Positions 56,080-64,000 of a stretch of DNA of 64,000 nucleotides are shown in pieces. Within the stretch, counting starts at the first letter, position 1, and each line of letters opens with the position of its first letter. Origin of the DNA: Archivesica marissinica (taxonomy: Eukaryota > Mollusca > Bivalvia > Venerida > Vesicomyidae); NCBI GenBank assembly GCA_014843695.1, contig CM026400.1, positions 38,864,073 through 38,928,072 on the forward strand, given 5' to 3'. The position numbers were made by a program, and so were the translations under genes. Under the pieces are notes generated by a model that saw only the letters and a list, made by a program, of their open reading frames with translations, searched no databases and was not told where the DNA came from.

Positions 56080-56130
56080 CGTATGCGCGCGCACGCACGT
56101 ACACACATGCGCGCGCATGCTTGCATGTAA
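56080..56130. other. Z-DNA-prone alternating tract, copy C
   Basis: Duplicate of 12,497-12,548, unchanged in its GCGCGC cores. Confidence 0.7.
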
Positions 56131-56607
56131 ATGAGCTGTTCAGTTAGATTGCGGGTGACTGGGTACTCACCCGTGTCTGGAATACTGGATTTCTTCCACC
56201 AATAACAATTGAAAGCATAGTGTAGCCATTATTATATATTTAAATCATAGTTGACCAAGCTTATATATTAAACATGCAACTGGTTTCATGAAAAAGTACC
56301 GCATTCAAACGTATAACACGATGTTGTCAAGCCTCAAATGGTGATCGACATTTCGTTCCTGAACCGAATCAGCACCGCGCAACATCACCAGATTAGAAAC
56401 CTCTAGAAGATCCTAAAACCCAAATCAAATTCATAAATACTATGGATGGCTACGTGTACACTCGGAAAAACTCGGAGTATCGAATAGCAAGCTGATATTC
56501 GAGTATTCGTAAATTTAAAAAATGGCTGAAAAAACCTGGGCCTATATTATATGTCATCAGACGCAAATAATCGCCAATTGTTCCTTTCAATTTCAGTACC
56601 GTGTGGA

Positions 56608-56830
56608 ATTCGTGATAGCTCAGTGGTAGCACGTTCGCTTCAAGTGCGAACGGCCCGGAGTTCAAGCCCCGCTGGAGCCGTTACGATTGCGTCCTTAGGT
56701 AAGGCATTTAAATTCCGCATGCCTCTTCTCTCTCCCTCGTGGCGATGGTTTCCATTAGGAATGAGGTCTCGAGAGTGATTAGTATAAGTTATAAGAACTT
56801 GTTTCGCAATCGAGCTAAAATAAATTTGTA
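56608..56830 (+). repeat. tRNA-derived SINE (family 2 head), copy C
   Basis: GATAGCTCAGTGGTAGCACG, anticodon arm TTCGC-TTCAAGT-GCGAA, then the same body and tail as 12,994-13,215. Confidence 0.85.
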
Positions 56831-57304
56831 CAAAGTACCGTAGCAAGAGGAAAATTCCAACTGAAGCAATCTAGGGTGGGGTCCGGGAGCATGTTCCCCT
56901 TTAAATTGTTTAGACATTAATTATGTACTGACCTTTCAGCTCTCTAGCAGTCAACATTTTATACAGCAAAGGGATATTTTTCGCATTTTATTTATTTGTT
57001 TTTTTTTGCTTTGGAAATTTTAACCGAGACACCTGCCTCTGTATGCCTTAGTGTGGCCACGGGCCTGAATTTTCAGTAATTATCAAATATCTGAAATTCA
57101 ATCCAACATACGATCCCAAATATCAAATGATCGTTTCCGAGTTCTCGAGTACTCGATCGGAACTGTGTCCGAGTACTCGCGTACCAAAATTGTTACTCGT
57201 TTCCATCCTTAATAAATACATATATTCACGGACACCAAACATAAAACATAGAGAGATTAGCTGGTACTCGTCACTAAATAATAGTGCATCCACGCCTTCA
57301 TCAA

Positions 57305-58612
57305 CACTTGAGCTCAGTGGACGAGAGGTTAAGGTCCATTAACTTCAAATCACACGACCCTCACATGCCTCCGCGGCTTAGTGGACAATGTCGTTGATTT
57401 CAAATCACTTGCCCCTCACCGGCCTCCGTGGCCAAATGAACAATGTCGTTGATTTCAAATCACTTGCGCCCCTCACCGGCCCCCGTGGCCAAGTGGACAA
57501 GGTCGTTGATTTTAAATCACTTGCCCCTCACCGGCCTCCGTGGCTAAGTGGACAAGGTCGTTGATTTCAAATGACTTGCCCCTCACCGGCCTCAGTGGCC
57601 AAGTGGACAAGGTCGTTGATTTCAAATCACTTGCCCCTCACCGGCCTCAGTGGCCAAGTGGACAAGGTCGTTGATTTCAAATCACTTACCCCTCACCGGC
57701 CTCAGTGGCAAAGTGGACAAGGTCGTTGATTTCAAATCACTTGCCCCTCACCGGCCTCCGTGGCAAAGTGGACAAGGTCGTTGATTTCAAATCACATGAC
57801 CCTCACCGGCCTCCGTGGACAAGGTCGTTGATTTCAAATCACGTGCCCCTTACCGGCCTCCGTGGCCAATGTCGTTGATTTCAAATCACTTGCGCCCCTC
57901 ACCGGCCTCCATGGCCAAGTGGACAAGGTCGTTGATTTCAAATCACTTGCCCCTCACCGGCCTCAGCGGCAAAGTGGACAAGGTCGTTGATTTTAAATCA
58001 CTTGCCCCTCACCGGCCTCCGTGGCCAAGTGGACAAGGTCGTTGATTTCAAATCACTTGCCCCTCAGTGGCCAAGTGGACAAGGTCGTTGATTTCAAATC
58101 ACTTGCCCCTCACCGGCCTCAGTGGCCAAGGTCGTTGATTTCAAATCACTTGCGCCCCTCACCGGCCTCCATGGCCAAGTGGACAAGGTCGTTGATTTCA
58201 AATCACTTGCCCCTCACCGGCCTCAGCGGCAAAGTGGACAAGGTCGTTGATTTTAAATCACTTGCCCCTCACCGGCCTCCGTGGCCAAGTGGACAAGGTC
58301 GTTGATTTCAAATCACTTGCCCTTCACCGGCCTCAGTGGCCAAGTGGACAAGGTCGTTGATTTCAAATCACTTGCCCCTCACCGGCCTCCGTGGCCAAGT
58401 GGACAAGGTCGTTGATTTCAAATCACTTGCCCTTCAGTGGCCAAGTGGACAAGGTCGTTGATTTCAAATCACTTGCCCCTCACCGGCCTCAGTGGCAAAG
58501 TGGACAAGGTCGTTGATTTCAAATCACTTGCCCCTCACCGGCCTCAGTGGCAAAGTGGACAAGGTCGTTGATTTCAAATCACTTGCCCCTCACCGGCCTC
58601 CGTGACTGAGTG
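57305..58612 (+). repeat. 55-bp tRNA-head satellite, copy C array (about 23 units)
   Basis: Unit starts 55 bp apart where regular (for example GGCCTCAG at 57,588 and 57,643). Several units are shortened (missing CACCGGCCTC or AGTGGACAA), and a block of about five units at 57,835-58,075 recurs at 58,115-58,320, so higher-order duplication has occurred. The array ends in the single family-3 SINE body (58,615-58,710). Confidence 0.92.
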
Positions 58613-59260
58613 GACAGTGCCTGAAAAGCACACTGGGTCTCCCTCGACCAATAATAGCTGGAGAGTCGCCATATGATATAAGGTGTTTGTATGACTTTAA
58701 ACCCCAAAACAAAAACAAAACACTCAAACATCAAAACAGGTGACCACTGAAATAAACAAGGAAACCTGGAAGATACTAACGTACCCAAAAGATATACTAG
58801 TAAGACCCAGACACAAACAAAACACCTCTGCGCCAGATCCAATGACCTTCACCCTAATAATTGTTCTGGTAAACAAAATCCTGGAAATCAAAAAGTGGAG
58901 CAAGGCTATTCTCAATACAGCAGTCTGCCATCCAATATGACATAGTACAAACAACAACAACAACAACAATAATATACGTCCCAGTTTATCGTTTAATATA
59001 CAAACGGGTAGACTAAATATAGCTAACACATTTACGTGAGGTAAATATGATTTTGAAATAAAAGGCTTAGCTTTATCATAGATGGCGTATAACCATAACA
59101 CAGTACGGTATATACTGTCAAAACAATGTTTAATATAAAAAAGAACAGGACAAACTACTGTTCTGGCTTAATACATGTTCAAATAAATAATGAGTATAAT
59201 CACAGTCTAACGGACGTTCAACGCCGAATCACCGACTGTTTAACCTGATTATTTAAATAT

Positions 59261-59697
59261 TTAAAGCGACATTACATCGGTGAAAATGCAAATTTCTGCA
59301 TAATGCAATTTCCTATCATATATGGTATAGTTTTGTTCCAAATATTTGACGCAGCATCTAGAGTATTTCAATTAATAAACAAGCGTCGTATACGACGTTT
59401 GTTGACATAACAACATAATGTAAATAAGGTCTGCATACATGCGTAATACAACGCGTGTATCCCGGATAACAATATGTTTCGACTAATCTGATTAAAGTAT
59501 CTATACACGTTAATAATAGACTCCAATAATAAACAAACGTAAAAGCTGCTATATGAAATCATGCTTTCACTTTTGTTTATTGATTACAAGTTAGTGGTCG
59601 AATCATATTATCATATATATCGAAGAATTTGTAGTAGCATACTATTTATACGTAGAAAATGTATTTATCAGCTTTTTGCGATGTAATGTCACTTTAA
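59261..59697. mobile_element. TTAA-flanked MITE, copy C
   Basis: Same ends as 14,738-15,251. Two internal segments are deleted relative to A (near 59,472 and 59,574), making it about 77 bp shorter. Confidence 0.7.
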
Positions 59698-59918
59698 ATG
59701 AAATAATAGTTTACTTACATGTTAAATAAATCGTTGCATCTCATTTACGAAACCGAGATGACTTCGTGACGCTAACCAAAATATGAAATCCAATTGATAT
59801 GTTAATGACTTCGTTTTGTTTTGTTATTAATTAATTAATTAATTTGTAGCATGCCCGTTTTCACAAACATAACAAATAATGGTGACAACTCTTGTGGTGA
59901 TGGCATAGTATGCAATGT

Positions 59919-60185
59919 AACGATGTTATTATTAAATTTTAAAATTAATCACAAGAATATACTAGCATATCAATGTTCATAATTTATATATCAAACCTGC
60001 ATTTACAATAACGATGTTATTATTAAATTTTAAAATTAACCACAAAATATACTAGCATATCAATGTTCATAATTTATATATCAAACCTGCATTTACAATA
60101 ACGATGTTATTATTCAATTTTAAAATTAATCACAAAAATATACTAGCATATCAATGTTCATAATTTATATATCAAACCTGCATTA
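59919..60185. repeat. three-unit repeat of about 90 bp private to copy C
   Basis: AACGATGTTATTATTAAATT through TATATCAAACCTGCATTTAC occurs three times here but once in A (from 15,520) and once in B (from 26,207). Confidence 0.9.
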
Positions 60186-60357
60186 AGAATATCACAGAGT
60201 ACAACGGGTCGATTGGGCTTATCCCAACACTCACTACACCTGTGACTTTCTTCCCTGAGTAAGCACTGTTTGGCATAATTATAATGTATACCTGCATGTA
60301 CAAAATGAATGAAGATTGAACATTTATATAATATGCGATATCACATAAAATCGCATT

Positions 60358-60477
60358 AACCACCCATATGTATATATAGTAACATATACATATTATGACC
60401 ACCCATATGTATATATAGTAACATATACATATTATAACCACCCATATGTATATATAGTAACATATACATATTATAAC
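60358..60477. repeat. 39-bp minisatellite, copy C (3 units)
   Basis: Only three units between the same flanks that hold about 62 in A and 28 in B. This is either the ancestral short state or a collapsed array. Confidence 0.95.
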
Positions 60478-60542
60478 ATTTCAAAGTTTTATTTGTTTAA
60501 ATCCAGGTTTCAGACCCATGTGGCATACAGACATAAATATAA

Positions 60543-61030
60543 GCATATGTATACTAGAGGACATAGAAAACGCACGCTTCGGATAAGTGTTTGTTTACAT
60601 GAAAAACAATAATATACATAGTTTTAAACATTTTGGAATATTTTTTAGTTGTTCAGTTTGTGTTTGGTGATAAAGATGTGATATATCTTTTATGGAATTC
60701 TTCGTATTTCATTTGCGTATAATAATAATAATCATATAATGAAGGTGTGCGTTTTCTATGTCCTCTAGTATATAATGTAGGTGTGCGTTTTCTATGTCCT
60801 CTAGTATATAATGAAGGTGTGCGTTTTCTATGTCCTCTAGTATATAATGAAGGTGTGCGTTTTCTATGTCCTCTAGTATATAATGAAGGTGTGCGTTTTC
60901 TATGTCCTCTAGTATATAATGAAGGTGTGCGTTTTCTATGTCTTCTAGTATATAATGTAGGTGTGCGTTTTCTATGTCTTCTAGTATATAATGAAGGTGT
61001 GCGTTTTCTATGTCTTCTAGTACAGAATAC
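60543..61030. repeat. foldback with 36-bp units, copy C (8 units)
   Basis: Inverted single unit at 60,543-60,580 facing a tandem array at 60,738-61,030. On the minus strand each unit reads EDIENAHLHYIL, an artefact of 36 being a multiple of 3. Confidence 0.88.
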
Positions 61031-61372
61031 ATTAATATCAAATCATATGTGTGTGTGCGTGTGCGTGTGCGTGTTTTCATGTCATATTTAGACATGTTAG
61101 TATACATTGTATATACAAACACGTCAATTCCATCATCACAAGATATGTGGAACAATCTCGGCCATTCTGTACCAGATGCCACCAATTCATTGCTAGATTT
61201 TAAATCCAAACTTAGAAACAAGTATAATGCAAATGTATTAATACCAGCATTTACATATACACGCAGTGTTCATTATGCGCATGTCCACCATGTATGCAGC
61301 AACATAAACGCACATTTGTATTCCATTTTTTTGGCGAGATAATCCATATTGTGTTTGTGGTCTCGGTATTAA

Positions 61373-61523
61373 AAACCTGGCCCCGAGGTTATAAATCTTT
61401 TCTCAGATCTCAATCTCAATTGATCTGATTGGTTGATTCTGAGTGGTACTGTCAGCTGAACCAATCAGACGATTGAAGTGAGTTTTGAGATTGGAGAAAT
61501 GTTTTATAACCTCCAGGCCAAAA
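61373..61523. mobile_element. foldback MITE, copy C
   Basis: Orthologue of 28,270-28,415, with a 6-bp CTCAAT duplication in the left arm. Confidence 0.75.
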
Positions 61524-62855
61524 CATTAGTTCTTTCAATGTAGATAACTGTTGCATAAGTACAGGGTCTTACACGAGTTGTGATTTCATACCATATATAG
61601 TCATACAATATTTTAATATATGGTATGAAAAATACCATACCTGTATTATCCTTTTTATCACATTGCCATAGCGGGGTCGTTTTAATAAATAACGCTACTT
61701 TTAATTTGGCGAGGAGTATTAGCGCAAATCGTCGTGACGTCACTACTCAAAGCAGAGTTATATTTATGTTTTAAACAGCATTATAATTGCGTCGAGACTT
61801 CGTTTAAATCGCCATGTGTCTTATCATCGACGTTATGTACCAATTGGGTTATTCACCTAAAACTATGCATAATGTACAGTTTTATTTACAAATTATATGA
61901 ATTATTCTCTCCAGGTATTATAACACGTGTGTACATAACTGTACGAAAGTATGGGATGACTATATTACACTGAATACAAGCGAAGTTAATTAAGCGTAGG
62001 CTGTAGGAAATACTCCTGAATTGCATTTCACTAAACACAACAAAACTAGTACGTGGAATATAACAGTTATCTGATCAACAGTACAAACACCTATTCACAT
62101 ATGTTCAAAATAAAGTAAAATAAATAAGAGCGACGATGTGGGTTGTAAATCCGTATGTGCTATATATTTAAGTGTCGTGCTCTTGGCTAAATGAATAAGG
62201 CATGCGAGTTCTTCATTAGAGAATTATGATAGAGGCGGAAGTGGTCCAGCAGACAAATATAAACAAAACAACTCATTGGGAGAAACGGATACGGTGTATA
62301 AGAAATTCAGGTAGCTGTCCGAATTTAAAAAATCTACACCTAACCCGAAAACTAGTTTCTATACCATTTCTGATTAAGACCAATACGTGCTTTTATTCAA
62401 TGATGATGTACTATATCAACATAAGATATTCAACAAGTTATGGTGGATACATAAAAAATAACAAGTACGCCGTGCATAGGTGCCCTGAAGTATTGAGTTC
62501 ATCATATAAACGGGTGCCGTTGCGATAGCTGAATTGAATATCTACAGAATGTTATGGTTATATATAGCCACTTGACATGATATGAACATATTTGAGTGTA
62601 GATACCAATAAGTTAGACGAAATGTTTTCATGAAAACATTGTATACTATAAACATAAAATATGTAACTATCTTAGTCACAAACAAACATAGTTGTATTAG
62701 ACGGTTGCGGCTGAAACATTCCGGCAAAGCCTGTGTTTGCTCGATTTTGTTCAGATGCCAAGGCTATACGGTTTCACATAATTATTTGAAACAGGTAATA
62801 CATACTGTAACGGTAACTGTTGTTTGTATTAGTTTAACATGAGTACAGGTTCTTG

Positions 62856-63034
62856 CAGTCACAAATTTGCTCTGAGCTAGGCTTCAAAAACGGATAGTAA
62901 ATTAACCAATCAGGAAACAGTTCGAGCTCAGTCCAAAAAAATGGATGTTTTTCTACCAATGAAAACGCTGGATTTAGCCGAAAACATTCAATGGTTAATC
63001 TGTTTCTGATGTCCGTTTTGGGGATTTGCGACTG
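62856..63034. mobile_element. MITE with CAGTCACAAAT ends, copy C
   Basis: Orthologue of 29,932-30,123. The right inverted repeat has one substitution (ATTTGCGACTG) and the central hairpin has lost its second arm. Confidence 0.75.
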
Positions 63035-63079
63035 TTTGAACCATTATAAATGACATATCAACGGCGAGCAACACAAGAC

Positions 63080-63364
63080 GGATCTATAGTCCAGTGGTAG
63101 CACGCTGGACTGGTAATACAGGGATCGCAGGTTCGATCCCCCGTCTGATCATAATAAAATTAACAGTCTTTCAGATGGGACGTTAAGCCGAGGTCTCGTG
63201 TCGGTGCTTTACACCGTGCACGTAAAAGACCCAGAGGAGACTCTGGAATGGACCTCTGTCTGTATCATTGCATTATCCTCCACAATCTAAAATGACTAAT
63301 CTCTTCAGGAGGCGTCGCTCATATGGGCAACCGGTAGCGACGATAAATAAACGTAAAACACACA
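63080..63364 (+). repeat. tRNA-Thr-derived SINE, copy C third (best preserved)
   Basis: Head GGATCTATAGTCCAGTGG, anticodon GGT, B box GCAGGTTCGATCCCC. Hairpins CGGTG-CTTTA-CACCG (63,202-63,216), CCAGAG-GAGA-CTCTGG (63,231-63,246) and GTCGCT...AGCGAC (63,314-63,341), then ATAAATAAACGT and a short CA tail. Unlike the B orthologue at 30,169 it keeps the central segment. Confidence 0.93.
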
Positions 63365-63514
63365 GAGAAGCAAAATACATTGGTTCGATAATTGGTATAT
63401 AACAATCTATGGCGATAGTTGTGTTAGCTGGCGGAGATATAACATTTAATAAGCTCGTCGCGTGCGAAGACATAGAGATCATCGAGCATGAAAAAAAGAT
63501 ATATAATTACAAGA

Positions 63515-63975
63515 GATACGAGGACAGTTTAGAATTACTCTTAAGCATACCCTATGTATGCTTGTAGCCTAAGTTATGGTCGGGCTGATTTATCAAATAA
63601 CATTACCCATCTAAGTCACACATTATCGAATATACATGCGTGTCAGTACACCGTGACTCTTGTACTGACTCTCTATACTTTGGTGCTTGTAGCCTAATAT
63701 ATGGCCGGGCTGAGCATGCAAATAATATTATACATCAAACATATTCATACATCAACGAATATGAGAAGTGCGACAGTATAGAGGGACTCCTGTACTGACC
63801 CTATACATGTTGATGCTTGTAGCCTAATCTATGGCCAGGTTGGGCATTCAAATCGTATTATTAACACATACAACGTAATCACCTTAGTTTATAATAGATG
63901 AGTGTTAACTAAACATGTTAGTATGCTCGCCCACATGGTTCGCCGGAGGCGAGTGTAAATAAGATCATTCATCTC
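63515..63975 (+). repeat. three-unit repeat ending in the conserved hairpin, copy C
   Basis: Orthologue of 30,500-30,950. Hairpin 63,926-63,953 (CTCGCC, loop CACATGGTTCGCCGGA, GGCGAG), then TGTAAATAAG and an ATCTC-rich tail. Confidence 0.7.
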
Positions 63976-64000
63976 ATCTCAACTGAATTGAGCAGCAATG

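Larger units (their letters stand above)
50833..64000. other. segmental duplication copy C (most complete)
   Basis: Collinear with A (8,215-18,290) and then, without a break, with B (to 30,985). This shows that A and B are two overlapping parts of one unit of more than 13 kb. The copy runs past the window end. Confidence 0.9.

Noticed and set aside
60709..61221. 170-codon minus-strand frame with ENAHLHYILEDI repeats
   Set aside because: It is the 36-bp foldback array read in frame. The number of units differs between copies B and C with no constraint.
63080..63151. Functional tRNA-Thr gene
   Set aside because: The tRNA-like part is followed by the SINE body in every copy, the acceptor stem does not pair cleanly, and the same unit is dispersed on both strands.

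Overview
The window is eukaryotic DNA, AT-rich and repeat-dense, with spliced genes and no operons. The repertoire points to a mollusc, most likely a bivalve: a very divergent NACHT/LRR receptor with a HEPN-like N-terminal exon, several tRNA-derived SINE families, decayed non-LTR retrotransposons and a hAT remnant. The species cannot be named from sequence alone. Two runs of exactly 1,000 N (22,979-23,978 and 49,833-50,832) are scaffold gaps.

Layout. 1-8 kb: a CA-rich microsatellite, a broken minus-strand reverse transcriptase (RT), a hAT dimerisation-domain remnant, a broken plus-strand jockey/CR1-like RT and a 59-bp minisatellite. 8.2-18.3 kb (copy A), 24.0-31.0 kb (copy B) and 50.8-64.0 kb (copy C) are three direct-orientation copies of one segment of more than 13 kb. 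C is the most complete and runs off the window. A stops near 18,290. B starts in or at the first gap. The copies carry the same SINEs, MITEs and minisatellites, but the arrays differ greatly in length (39-bp array: about 62, 28 and 3 units). A and C each carry one intact minus-strand exon resembling the start of an SLC16/monocarboxylate-transporter-like protein. In C its splice donor lies in a 65-bp unit repeated three times. 18.3-23 kb holds SINEs, a protein-like fragment and a long 26-bp array.

The main gene is on the minus strand, 48,607 to 33,627. I reconstruct seven exons with consistent splice phases, encoding about 1,833 residues: HEPN-like domain, linker, two related alpha/beta modules (possibly TRADD-N-like), an acidic tandem-repeat exon, a short linker exon, then one 3.57-kb exon with a NACHT NTPase, a large 12-residue repeat block, an NLR-type helical domain, LRR-like sequence and a repetitive C-terminus. 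It is probably a cytosolic innate immune sensor. Three separate parts of the protein are encoded by in-frame minisatellites. Its introns contain further minisatellites, SINE fragments and an endonuclease remnant.

The most interesting non-coding signal is a 28-nt hairpin near the 3' ends of two different repeat families. Outer stem pairs covary, both loops are 16 nt, and the inner tetraloop is GCAA in one family and TTCG in the other. It looks like a conserved RNA element, possibly a retrotransposition recognition signal.
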